DNA of 26,713 nt. Origin: JAMCXS01 sp964459065 (GTDB taxonomy: Bacteria; Acidobacteriota; Terriglobia; UBA7540). A model generated the notes under the pieces. It had not been told where the DNA came from. It searched no databases and saw only the letters and a list, made by a program, of their open reading frames with translations. Below are positions 8,542 to 16,276 of this stretch, one piece after another. The stretch's first letter is position 1. Each line of letters opens with the position of its first letter. The translations under genes and the position numbers were made by a program. The DNA is taken from assembly GCA_964459065.1 (NCBI GenBank), contig CAYWMN010000016.1, positions 1-26,713 on the forward strand, given 5' to 3'.

Positions 8542-9749
8542 GGTTCCTCCGAGAAGACGTAGGCGCTGTCCTGGCCGGTCATATCCAGGTTCAAGGCAAG
8601 CGCCGCCTTGCCTGAAACTTTTGCCGGCGAATTTATCACGACCGGGACCTCCCAATCCGGTTCCACCTTCCGCGTGCCGGCGGTGGGGGGTAGCAGTCCC
8701 TGGGTCAGCGCGCGAAGCGCCGCCAGGCAAGCCGAGCCCGGCGCAGCACCCCAGGTTTCTCCCAGGGCGCCTTTGGCGGAAAAGACCGGGGGCGCCGGGG
8801 AGAAAGTCGTCGCAATCGCCCGGAGTTCGGCTTCGTCGTAATTCCGAAGGCCCGCCGCCGCCCCGCTGACCAGGGCAACGTCGCGTGCCTCAACTCCAGC
8901 ATCGTCGAGCGCCTTCGCCATACACCGGGCAATATCCTCGTGGGAACGTTCCAAGGGAGTGGCCATGCTGCGTTCATCCATCACCGACGCCCAGCCTTGC
9001 AGGTATCCCAGGACGCGCGCGCCTCGGGATGCGGCAAAGCGCGGATGCTCCAGGACGAAAAACACCGCACCGTCGCCCGGAAGCAAACCCTTTCGCGAGG
9101 CGTCATACGGCCGGGCCGCCGGCGGCCTGTCATGAGAGTCCGGCATCAGCCCTTGAGCATGGCAAAGTGTCAGCACGTAGTCAGAAAGTTCATCGAGGCA
9201 GCCGACCAGCATCACGTCCGCCCGGCCGTCACGAATCAAGTCCAGCGCCAGGCCCAGAGCGGGGGAGCCGAAGTTGAGGAGACTCGGCCCCTTCAGGCCG
9301 AAATCCAGAGCGATGCGGCCCAGGACAGCGTTGGCGATGCTTTGGACAAACAAGAGGCCGCTCACGGCGGAGGGGCCTTTGTCCCAAAGGGTTTCGTAGT
9401 AGCGGTCGACTACCTGCTGCTGCCCAAAATTGCGGCTGATGACCAGCCCCATCCGCTCGGCGTTCGTGCCGACTTCCAGATTCGCCATCTGCCAGGCCTC
9501 GCGCGAAGCAACCTTCGCCAGCAAGGTGCTCCGCGCCGGGCGCGGAGGGCGCAGGCCGGGAAGCATCTTCCCGAGCGACTCCGCGTCGGGGCCCTCCGTG
9601 GTGGGAAAGCAGTGAGTTCCGTCCAAGCCGCGCCTCGGCCGCTCGCGGAGGGCGCTTTCACCTTTCAATAGGGACTGCCAGGTCCGCTCGACGCCCGGCC
9701 CAAATCCCGTGACCGCGCCCAGCCCGGTAATGGCCGCGCCACGGGTCAT
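8538..9749 (-). CDS. Ketosynthase homologue without catalytic residues (chain-length-factor-like)
   Basis: This 403-residue protein has the overall ketosynthase frame: an N-terminal AAITGLGAVTGFG, a GPSLLNFGSPALG region, IRDGRAD and a C-terminal FSAKGALGETWGAAPG. All three catalytic positions are lost. The nucleophile-elbow segment is about five residues shorter than in the neighbouring ketosynthase and has no Cys. The first His motif is replaced by SGAAAGLRNYDEAEL, and the GH of the second is GE (about 330-331). The Lys (326) remains. Chain-length factors of type II PKS systems lose the Cys in a comparable way and dimerise with an active KS. It overlaps genes on both sides by ATGA, consistent with stoichiometric production with 6536-7798. 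Partner and function are inferred. Confidence 0.82.
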   Translation of the reverse strand: MTRGAAITGLGAVTGFGPGVERTWQSLLKGESALRERPRRGLDGTHCFPTTEGPDAESLGKMLPGLRPPRPARSTLLAKVASREAWQMANLEVGTNAERMGLVISRNFGQQQVVDRYYETLWDKGPSAVSGLLFVQSIANAVLGRIALDFGLKGPSLLNFGSPALGLALDLIRDGRADVMLVGCLDELSDYVLTLCHAQGLMPDSHDRPPAARPYDASRKGLLPGDGAVFFVLEHPRFAASRGARVLGYLQGWASVMDERSMATPLERSHEDIARCMAKALDDAGVEARDVALVSGAAAGLRNYDEAELRAIATTFSPAPPVFSAKGALGETWGAAPGSACLAALRALTQGLLPPTAGTRKVEPDWEVPVVINSPAKVSGKAALALNLDMTGQDSAYVFSEEP

Positions 9750-10981
9750 GATTTCACCTCATAGAGAAATCTGCCTTCACTCAGCGCCTGTAGCGCCGCC
9801 AGCAGGAGCGGTTCCTCGTACCGAGGAGCCAGTTTGTCCAGGACCTCCTGAAGCGTCCGCCGCCCGTCGAAGGCGCGCAGCATGGAAAGAACCGCCGCGG
9901 AGAGCACCAGCGCTTCTCCCGAGTCCAGATGGGTCAGCACGCGTCCTTCTTCCGGAAGGTCGAGCACGTCCATCTTCTGCGTGTCGGGCAAGAGCACCTG
10001 TTGCAAGACCTCCTCGGGTGTGGGCGGCCGGGCGGGAGGAGCTGTCTCAAAGGTCTGCGGCTTTCTCCAGCGGTGCAGGTGATACCACATTTCCCAGCCG
10101 GCAGGGTCACGGCGGACATTACGCTCCAGGATGGAAAAACAGTGTTGCATCGCCCGCCTGCAATAGTCATTGATTGACTCGCCGTCATCCTTTTGCAGGG
10201 GCGGCTCGAAGCGCAGAGCGTGCCCGCCCTGGCGGGTGCGCCTGGCCACGGCGGGCACAATGGGGGCTCCGGTGCGGGCGCTCAAGTAGGCCGGCCCCTT
10301 GCGAACCCGAATCTTCACACCACAGAAATTCACGTCCACAAGGGTCTTGCGCTCCTCGGAAGTCTCCAGGCCAGCGTTGCCTTCCATGTAGATCAGCAAT
10401 AGCCTTCCGGCCTGCAGGGCGCGAGCCAGATCCCAGACCGCCGTGGGAATTTGTGCGTTGACATAGGACAAGGGATCGGACAATCGGCCCTTGTAGCGCT
10501 GCGCCCAGTCTGGCCATTGCGTCAGGCTGTGGTCAAAATTTTCCTGGTCCAGCAATAAGGTGACGGGAAAGTCCCGGTCACTCAATTCCAGAGGAATGCG
10601 GTAGTAAGGGCCCACGTGAGGAGAACAGACGATGGCGCTGCGCCCCTTTTGGAGGGCGGCCTGCAAGTGGCGTTTTCCTTCCCAGCGCATAACCGGAAAA
10701 GGGCCGCCAGCGAGCCATTCACGCAGGTGGTGGAATTTTCTTTTCGCGCACGAACGCGCTCGCAGCCGCAGGGCTCGGCGGGAAACTTCATTGCCGAATG
10801 CCATGCGCATCCCGAGGTAGCCGAGTTGTTCGACGCTTTGCCGCTCGGCTGCATCGGTGGTCGGGGTTTCGATGACACGGCCCATGGAATGAGGTTCACC
10901 TGCAAGTACATAGCGGCTCATGGCGAAGCGTGCTGCACCGGGGATCACGATTTGCGGCCCGCCCGCCGCCTGGAGCGCCAT
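9746..10981 (-). CDS. LpxL/HtrB-like acyltransferase fused to a C-terminal PqqD-like domain
   Basis: Residues 50-310 or so resemble the lipid A lauroyl-acyltransferase (LpxL/HtrB) family: SAIVCSPHVGPYY, a YMEGNAG segment, KGPAYLSARTGAPIVPAV, and a terminal MWYHLHRW. Residues 320-411 form a second small domain (HLDSGEALVLSAAVLSML ... LQALSEGRFLYE) like PqqD-type winged-helix carrier-binding domains. The usual H(X)4D/E active-site box reads His-Val-Gly-Pro-Tyr-Tyr, so the acid is replaced by Tyr. No clear N-terminal membrane helix is present. LpxL-like genes are frequent in aryl-polyene-type clusters, where they are proposed to attach the acyl product to a membrane lipid. The start is uncertain: ATGs at 10981, 10921 and 10885 are possible, and the last has AGGTGA upstream. 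Confidence 0.72.
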   Translation of the reverse strand: MALQAAGGPQIVIPGAARFAMSRYVLAGEPHSMGRVIETPTTDAAERQSVEQLGYLGMRMAFGNEVSRRALRLRARSCAKRKFHHLREWLAGGPFPVMRWEGKRHLQAALQKGRSAIVCSPHVGPYYRIPLELSDRDFPVTLLLDQENFDHSLTQWPDWAQRYKGRLSDPLSYVNAQIPTAVWDLARALQAGRLLLIYMEGNAGLETSEERKTLVDVNFCGVKIRVRKGPAYLSARTGAPIVPAVARRTRQGGHALRFEPPLQKDDGESINDYCRRAMQHCFSILERNVRRDPAGWEMWYHLHRWRKPQTFETAPPARPPTPEEVLQQVLLPDTQKMDVLDLPEEGRVLTHLDSGEALVLSAAVLSMLRAFDGRRTLQEVLDKLAPRYEEPLLLAALQALSEGRFLYEVKS

Positions 10982-11158
10982 TCGGAGAGATCCCGTGCCG
11001 GGAGCGGCGTTTTAACCTCCCAGCCTGGGCACTCGACGTTCTTCCGGCTTGTCGTGCGCGGCCGCACAGAGTCCCTTCCTCGGGCAACCAGATCGCTGAA
11101 GAATCGATGCCCGTGTTGCAGGAGGTTGTTTCTGCGCGGCCGGAACATTGCCCCTCGG

Positions 11159-11611
11159 CTAGCGGGCGAACGCGCGCACGTTGATCATATTGCGACCGCT
11201 GCTGAAAGACTTGCTGCCCGCCGCTGCGCTGCCGGACAGATTCACCTTGATGACGCCGTTATGGACTGTCGCCAGGATGGGCGCGGCTCCCACTTCCTTC
11301 TGCACCATGCTGACGGTCCGCTGGTCGCCGGCATGGGCGATAAACACCGACGCGGCATCCTGACCCTTCGGCTTGGCGATGAACACCTTGTATTCGCCCG
11401 ATTGCACCCGAGTGGCGGCCCGCACTTGCGGCGAGAGCCGGATTGCATTGAGTCTCAAATTTCTCATGTTGCGGGGCATCATGACGCGCTCCTGTTGGGC
11501 GTAGAGCGTGGCGGAAGAGGCCGCGATGGCAATACCGACTTTTTGCAACAACTCACGACGATTGGTCAGTTTACTTTTGGATTGCGATTTCACAGAATCA
11601 TCATTTTTCAT
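11159..11611 (-). CDS. Small exported protein with Tat-like leader, function unknown
   Basis: This 150-residue protein has an N-terminus NRRELLQKVGIAIAASSATLYA (written here in full only to position 37 or so) that looks like a twin-arginine signal: paired Arg, a short hydrophobic stretch, then a small-residue cleavage site before QQERV. The mature part of about 110 residues is basic and beta-prone (ATRVQSGEYKVFIAKPKG, ILATVHNGVIKVNL) and has no cysteine. I do not recognise the family. AAGGAG lies about nine bases before the ATG, which supports this start. It sits inside the FAS/PKS-like operon between the ligase (84-base gap) and the acyltransferase (177-base gap), which are the largest gaps in that operon. 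A periplasmic binding or carrier role for the lipid product is only a guess from position. Confidence 0.6.
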   Translation of the reverse strand: MKNDDSVKSQSKSKLTNRRELLQKVGIAIAASSATLYAQQERVMMPRNMRNLRLNAIRLSPQVRAATRVQSGEYKVFIAKPKGQDAASVFIAHAGDQRTVSMVQKEVGAAPILATVHNGVIKVNLSGSAAAGSKSFSSGRNMINVRAFAR

Positions 11612-11695
11612 GGTGTTGTGTCTCCTTTGTTGTCAGTTTTCCTCCCCAGTCCTTGCCACTCCGTGAATTCTAGGAACGACTTCCCATGTTCGGAT

Positions 11696-13198
11696 TTAGA
11701 ATTCCTCCTGAAATAATGCGAGCATTTCCCTTTCCTTTGGAATCGGCGCCTGCGTTGAAACCTTCTGGATGCGTTGGGGACGCGCGAAGACCGGCAAGCG
11801 CTCGGCGCAATAGCGATTCAGTTCACCGGTGGTGACCGGCGCAGCCTGCGGATGAAAGCATACCTTGGCGACGGGAACCTCACCCCAAAAGGGGTGTTCC
11901 TCCCGCTCGACGCACGCGGACTTCACGGCTGGGTGCTTCAGGAGCACTCGCTCGATCTGTTCAGCGGCCACCAACACTCCCCCGCGGTTGATGGCGCGCC
12001 CCAGACGGCCGTGAAAATGCAACTTCCCGTCCTGCAACGCGCCCAGGTCAGCAGTGCAAAGGGAATGGTCGGTTCCTTCCTCGCAAGGGTCGTCGGCATA
12101 ACCGCGCATCAACGACCGCCCGCGCAGCACCACCCTGCTTTCGGTGCCTGCTTCCGCGTGCATTCGAACCTCCACATTGGGCAGCGGTGCGCCCACGCAA
12201 TCGGCCTCGAAGTGTTCGGCGTCCACAACGCCGCTCGTTACCCGCGGACCCGCCTCCGTCAACCCGTAGGTGATGACCAGTTGGGCCGCCGGGACGAGGC
12301 GAAGGAATTCCCCCACCGTCTCCGCATCCGTGCGGCCCGCCCCCACGGTGACCATGCGCAGCGCGGGATACGATCGCACGTCCCGCCGCAACCCTTCCAC
12401 CAGTATGCGCAGCAAGGGCGGCACGGTGGTCAGGGTGGTTATGGAAAAGTCTTCCAGCGCCCGGCAGAGAATTGGGCCCACAAGCGGCGTGGGCGGGATG
12501 CACACCGTTGCGCCCAGGGCGAGGTGGCAGAGGCACTGGTTCAAGAGCGCGTAGGCGTGGGAAAGCGGCAGCGCCAGGAGGGTGCGATCGTCGTCACGGT
12601 AGCCGAGGGAACGGATGTTCGCCCACATATTGGCCAGGACGGCGTGATGTTGCAACACCACCCCGCGCGCCCGGCCCAGCGAGCCGGAAGTCCAAAGAAT
12701 CAAGGCGGGATCAACATCCACCAAGCGGTCCCCTGAAAAGGTGGCCTGCCGATGAGGTCCCAACAGCAGCGCCACCCTTCCCGGCGCCAGTTCCACCGGG
12801 CGGCTCGCCGGAAGTTCCGCAGCAAGTTCTTGAACCTTCGGCTGGCTCCCTTGCACCAGCAGACCGTGAAAGCGGCAACGCTCCAGGTCTTCCCGCAGAA
12901 ATTCGGCCGAAAGCGGTTCGCGCAGGGGCGAAACCACACACCCGAGGCGCAGGAGGGCGAAAAAAGAAATCAGGAAATCGGGAATGTCATCCAGAAGCAG
13001 GCCCCAGCGCTGGAATCGCGAGGCGCCGAGGCTGGCCATCACGGCTTCCTGCCCGCGAACGCGTTCGAGAAGATCCCGATACGAGAGACTTCCGCCTTGC
13101 CACTCGAGAGCCGGTCGCTGCGGATACCGGGTGGCGGGCCATTCGAGGAGCTGGCCCAGCAGGTAAGGCGTTTGCCGCACCGCCTCGCTGATCGTCAT
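11696..13198 (-). CDS. AMP-dependent acyl/aryl ligase (ANL superfamily)
   Basis: This 500-residue adenylate-forming enzyme activates a carboxylic acid as the acyl-AMP and passes it to CoA or to the ACP phosphopantetheine. Visible core motifs are a P-loop-like ILWTSGSLGRARGVVLQH (about residue 170), VITYGLTEAG, the GYADDP segment, DLGALQDG, and a hinge region HGRLGRAINRGGVLVAAEQIE. The C-terminal lysine motif is unusual, reading APIPKEREML rather than the common GK form. The P-loop is less Ser/Thr-rich than usual. The ATG overlaps the ACP stop (TGATG), so ACP and ligase are translationally coupled. This suggests the ligase loads a starter acid directly onto that ACP. The substrate is unknown; no ammonia lyase that would supply a cinnamate-type starter is in the window. 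Confidence 0.86.
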   Translation of the reverse strand: MTISEAVRQTPYLLGQLLEWPATRYPQRPALEWQGGSLSYRDLLERVRGQEAVMASLGASRFQRWGLLLDDIPDFLISFFALLRLGCVVSPLREPLSAEFLREDLERCRFHGLLVQGSQPKVQELAAELPASRPVELAPGRVALLLGPHRQATFSGDRLVDVDPALILWTSGSLGRARGVVLQHHAVLANMWANIRSLGYRDDDRTLLALPLSHAYALLNQCLCHLALGATVCIPPTPLVGPILCRALEDFSITTLTTVPPLLRILVEGLRRDVRSYPALRMVTVGAGRTDAETVGEFLRLVPAAQLVITYGLTEAGPRVTSGVVDAEHFEADCVGAPLPNVEVRMHAEAGTESRVVLRGRSLMRGYADDPCEEGTDHSLCTADLGALQDGKLHFHGRLGRAINRGGVLVAAEQIERVLLKHPAVKSACVEREEHPFWGEVPVAKVCFHPQAAPVTTGELNRYCAERLPVFARPQRIQKVSTQAPIPKEREMLALFQEEF

Positions 13199-13464
13199 CA
13201 GGCTTCCCCTACGCCGTGCTTGCGCAGGTAAGCCGCCAGCGTGGAAATGGTCTGTAAGTCCTCGGGCACCACGTCATCGAGTGGAAGCTGGTACCGGTCG
13301 GATAATCCTCCGATGATTTCCAGGCTCGAGAGGGAATCAAGCTCCAGGCCTCCCGCGGAAGCGGGAGCAAATAACGGAGCATCTAGGGGAAGTTCCTGAG
13401 GCGAGGCTGGCAACATCATGCGCTCCACAATGATTTGCCGGATACTCTCTTCAATTGAGGGCAT
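13198..13464 (-). CDS. Acyl carrier protein
   Basis: This is an 88-residue acidic carrier protein. The phosphopantetheine attachment Ser is residue 44 in ELDSLSSLEI, preceded by a PLDAPLF segment and followed by the helix III region LQTISTLAAYL, all typical of ACPs. The frame is open another 32 codons upstream. The ATG at 13464 was chosen because AGGAG sits six to ten bases before it and the extension has no ACP similarity. It is the first gene of the - strand operon, downstream of a 423-base intergenic region. It should carry the growing chain for the ketosynthase, reductase and dehydratase encoded behind it. Confidence 0.9.
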   Translation of the reverse strand: MPSIEESIRQIIVERMMLPASPQELPLDAPLFAPASAGGLELDSLSSLEIIGGLSDRYQLPLDDVVPEDLQTISTLAAYLRKHGVGEA

Positions 13465-13887
13465 GGACTCCTCCGTGCCGGGACAACGGATGGCGCCCCC
13501 CTCAGCACCCCACGTTTCACCGCTAACAGTTCTCAGTTGGGCACGCCTTGCCAGCAGCACCCAACTTTTCTGAATTCTTGACTTGCCCGAACTACCTTGT
13601 GGCTGGGGTTACTTATAACATAATACCTCAACGCATGCCACAAGAAATTGCCAGGGAATTTTCTCTGAGCCGTGGAGGCGTTTTGCGTGGTATGGCCGCA
13701 TGTGGCAACGCTCGCTCAGAGGCGCCAGCCACCCCTCCCGGTCGCTCATTGACAAGAGGGCAGGAAAGGTTGACTCTAGGAGTGCTCCGGGAAAAAATTC
13801 ACGCGCCCGGCCAGAAATCTGCTCGGCGCATGGCTTGCGGAAAGATACGTTGAGTTCCGCAACTCGAAAGCCTCCAAACAGGCCGCG
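13465..13887. promoter_or_regulatory. 423-base divergent intergenic region with AT-rich core and 8-bp inverted repeat
   Basis: No convincing gene lies here; short frames in it look random. The only AT-rich stretch is around 13611-13627 (TTATAACATAAT). It is flanked by a perfect inverted repeat, CTTGTGGC at 13596-13603 and GCCACAAG at 13637-13644, centred at 13620. On each strand a TTGTGG hexamer is followed 17 bases later by an A/T-rich hexamer (TGTTAT on -, ATAATA on +). Divergent weak promoters or an operator over them are therefore plausible for the ACP operon and the methyltransferase-like gene. This is pattern-based only. Confidence 0.4.
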
Positions 13888-14625
13888 ATGAAACTGACCT
13901 CCTTCAGCCGGGCAAGCGATTTTGAATTCCGCTGGCGGTTTTGGCTGGTTGTCGCCCTCTTTTGGGCGGCGTTCTCAATGTCGCGCTTCGATCCGGTGAA
14001 CGCGGGAGAAGCCTTGCTGAACTGGGGAGCGCGTGCGGGAATGCCTCTAGGTCCCGGCGGCACGCGGAGCGAACTCCAGGCACTCTATTTTGTTTTCGCT
14101 GCGGTGGTGGGAGCGGCGGCGTGGCTGCGCACCTGGGCCAGCGCCTACGTTCACAGCCGGACCGTGCATGACCGCAATCTCCGGAGCGAAAGGCTCGTCG
14201 CTGACGGCCCTTACCGCCACGTTCGCAACCCCCTCTATCTGGGAAACCTGCTGCTGGCCGTGGGCCTGGGAATCCTGGCGAGCCGCTTGGGCTTTATCGT
14301 GCTGTTCTTGGGAATGTGGATCCTGACCCGGAGGCTGATCGGACGGGAAGAGGCGGGCTTTGCAGCCAGTCAGGGAGAACGCTTCCACACCTTCCGCGCC
14401 ACCGTGCCGCGCCTTTGGCCAGCCCTGCGCCCGCGGCTGGCGCCGAGTGGGATGAGGCCGAACTGGAGACAGGCGGCAGCGGGCGAAGCGTTGATGTGGG
14501 GGCTCACCGCCGCATTCATCGGCTACGCTGCAACGCTTAACTTTGAAGTCTTCTGGATCATGGTAATTGCTGCGTTCCTCCTCCGCTTCGCCGCCAAAGT
14601 GCGGGGCACGCCGGTATTGTGTTGA
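13888..14625 (+). CDS. Membrane methyltransferase of the isoprenylcysteine/phospholipid methyltransferase type
   Basis: This 245-residue integral membrane protein has several hydrophobic segments (about residues 15-32, 60-82, 118-150, 200-235). The diagnostic stretch is LVADGPYRHVRNPLYLGN (about residues 103-120), followed by a long membrane helix, then EEAGFAASQGERFHTFRATVPRLWP, where the Glu and the terminal RxWP match the SAM-binding end of the PEMT/ICMT family. Members methylate isoprenylcysteine in eukaryotes, lipids in some bacteria, or unknown substrates. It is divergent from the ACP operon across a 423-base region, so it might act on the same lipid product, but that is inference. No strong Shine-Dalgarno is visible before this ATG. 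Confidence 0.78.
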   Translation: MKLTSFSRASDFEFRWRFWLVVALFWAAFSMSRFDPVNAGEALLNWGARAGMPLGPGGTRSELQALYFVFAAVVGAAAWLRTWASAYVHSRTVHDRNLRSERLVADGPYRHVRNPLYLGNLLLAVGLGILASRLGFIVLFLGMWILTRRLIGREEAGFAASQGERFHTFRATVPRLWPALRPRLAPSGMRPNWRQAAAGEALMWGLTAAFIGYAATLNFEVFWIMVIAAFLLRFAAKVRGTPVLC

Positions 14626-14662
14626 AGAAGGAACGTCTTGGCGCGAGTTTGAAGAGCCCCAA

Positions 14663-14684
14663 TAGCGAGATTCGCTGTATTTTT
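14663..14684 (+). terminator. Possible weak intrinsic terminator after the membrane methyltransferase gene
   Basis: AGCGA at 14664-14668 pairs with TCGCT at 14672-14676 across a three-base loop, followed by GTATTTTT. The stem is short, so this is a weak candidate. It lies 38 bases after the stop codon. Confidence 0.35.
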
Positions 14685-14699
14685 CCCTGTTAACAGGGA
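14684..14699. repeat. Perfect 16-bp palindrome in a convergent intergenic region
   Basis: TCCCTGTTAACAGGGA is a perfect palindrome preceded by a five-T run on the + strand. It has no T run in the terminator orientation on either strand. It might be a protein-binding site or part of a dispersed genomic repeat. Only one copy is in the window. Confidence 0.4.
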
Positions 14700-14768
14700 G
14701 AGAGTGGTCCGCTCATTCTACCGGGAACTAACTCTCCAGGTGGCTCAAGAAACCGAGGTCCCATCAAA

Positions 14769-16208
14769 TCACGCTTGTCGCTGCATATAAACCACGTGAG
14801 TCTGCGTAAACTCATAAAGGCCGTGCTTGCCGTCGGCGCCGCCCATACCGCTCTTCCGCCACCCGGCGTGGAATCCCTGCATGGCCTCAAAATTCTCGCG
14901 GTTGATATAAGTCTCGCCAAAGCGGATTTCCTGGCAGGCCCTTAAAGCTACGTTGAGGTCGCGAGTGTAAAGGGAAGAGGTCAGGCCATAGTCGGTATCA
15001 TTCGCATAAGAGATTGCTTCATCGAGGTCTTCAAACGTCACGACAGGCATTACAGGCCCAAAGATTTCGCGCCGGACAATATCCATGTCCTGCCGGCAAC
15101 CGACGATGACGGTCGGCTCGTAATAGTAGCCGCCTTCGAGCGCGGCGCGTTTCCCTCCGGTGACGATGGTTGCCCCGGCCTTCACCGCGCCTTGGACCAT
15201 AGAGTCGACTTTGGCAAATCCCTTCTCGTTAATCAGCGGTCCGTATTCCACCGTCTCATCGGCCAGCGGATTTCCGTAGTGCGTGGCCTTCATGGCCGCT
15301 GCCAGTTTATCGACGAACTGGTCTGCCACCTTGCGCTGAATGTAGACCCGTTCTGCGCAATTGCAGACCTGGCCGCTGTTGATGACCCGCGAAGCTTTGA
15401 TGGCCTTGACCGCCAGGTCCAGATCGGCATCCGACATGACGATGGCCGGGGCCTTGCCGCCGAGTTCAAGATTCAGCTTGGTGATGTTCGGAGCCGCCGC
15501 CGCCATGATGGCAGACCCTGTCTCAACGCTGCCGGTAAAGCTGATCATGCCGATCCGGGATGACGAGGCAAGCGCCTTGCCGACCGTGGGACCCCGGCCG
15601 TGGACCATGTTGACGACGCCTGGCGGCAAGCCGGTTTGGGCAAGCAGTTCGCAAAACTTCACGGCATTGTGAGGCGTTTCTTCACTGGGTTTGATCACAA
15701 TCGTATTCCCGGTGACCAGTGCGGGGGCCACTTTGCGCGCAATCAGGAAGAAAGGGAAGTTCCAAGGCAGGATGCCGCCGACCACGCCGATGGGCTGGCG
15801 GAAAAGGAAGATCGTCTCTCCCGGGCGATCGCTCTCCAGGATTTCGCCCTCGATCCGGCGCGCCCATTCCGCCATGTAATCGATGTAATCGGCGGTAAAG
15901 GCTACCTCAACGCGAGCCAGGCTTAGGATTTTGCCCTGTTCTTCGGTAATGATTCGGGCCAGCGGTTCGGCATTTTGCCGGATCTTTTCAGCAATCTGGC
16001 GGAGGAATCCGGCTCGCTCGATGGCGGGCAGCCTGGACCAATCCCGCAGAGCCGACTCGGCGGATGAAATCGCCTGGGCGGTGTCGGCCTCGCTGCTTTC
16101 AGGCACGGTACAGATGAGCTCGCCCGTTGAAGGGTTGGTCACTTCAACTTGTTCCTGCGAACTCGAGGCTGAGAATTTTCCATTGATAAAGTTTTCGTAT
16201 CGTTTCAT
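14769..16208 (-). CDS. aldA: NAD-dependent lactaldehyde/glycolaldehyde dehydrogenase, AldA-like
   Basis: This 479-residue aldehyde dehydrogenase is of the AldA type. The catalytic Cys is in NSGQVCNCAERVYIQ, a stretch close to what I recall of E. coli AldA, and the general-base Glu is in LNLELGGKAPAIV. AldA oxidises L-lactaldehyde to L-lactate with NAD+. I chose the ATG at 16208 over one seven codons upstream because GGAGG lies about seven bases before it. It is the distal gene of the BMC region, 215 bases after the DeoR gene, with its own candidate promoter. No encapsulation helix is visible, so it is probably cytosolic. It would take lactaldehyde that escapes the shell, parallel to the CoA-dependent route inside. 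Relatives that oxidise other aldehydes cannot be excluded. Confidence 0.85.
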   Translation of the reverse strand: MKRYENFINGKFSASSSQEQVEVTNPSTGELICTVPESSEADTAQAISSAESALRDWSRLPAIERAGFLRQIAEKIRQNAEPLARIITEEQGKILSLARVEVAFTADYIDYMAEWARRIEGEILESDRPGETIFLFRQPIGVVGGILPWNFPFFLIARKVAPALVTGNTIVIKPSEETPHNAVKFCELLAQTGLPPGVVNMVHGRGPTVGKALASSSRIGMISFTGSVETGSAIMAAAAPNITKLNLELGGKAPAIVMSDADLDLAVKAIKASRVINSGQVCNCAERVYIQRKVADQFVDKLAAAMKATHYGNPLADETVEYGPLINEKGFAKVDSMVQGAVKAGATIVTGGKRAALEGGYYYEPTVIVGCRQDMDIVRREIFGPVMPVVTFEDLDEAISYANDTDYGLTSSLYTRDLNVALRACQEIRFGETYINRENFEAMQGFHAGWRKSGMGGADGKHGLYEFTQTHVVYMQRQA

Positions 16209-16276
16209 AAAGGTGCCTCCGGGTATCATCCTCCAGCAGAGTGGGAGGCTTTAGGGTCGCTGGCCCTTCGCGGGGG

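Noticed and set aside
10982..11158. Small frames in the gap between the exported protein and acyltransferase genes
   Set aside because: They are Arg-rich, lack ribosome sites and resemble random GC-rich translation.
11774..12736. 320-codon + strand frame opposite the acyl ligase
   Set aside because: No recognisable domain, and antisense to a well-supported ANL enzyme.
14684..14699. Palindrome as an intrinsic terminator for aldA
   Set aside because: On the - strand it is followed by A residues, not T.
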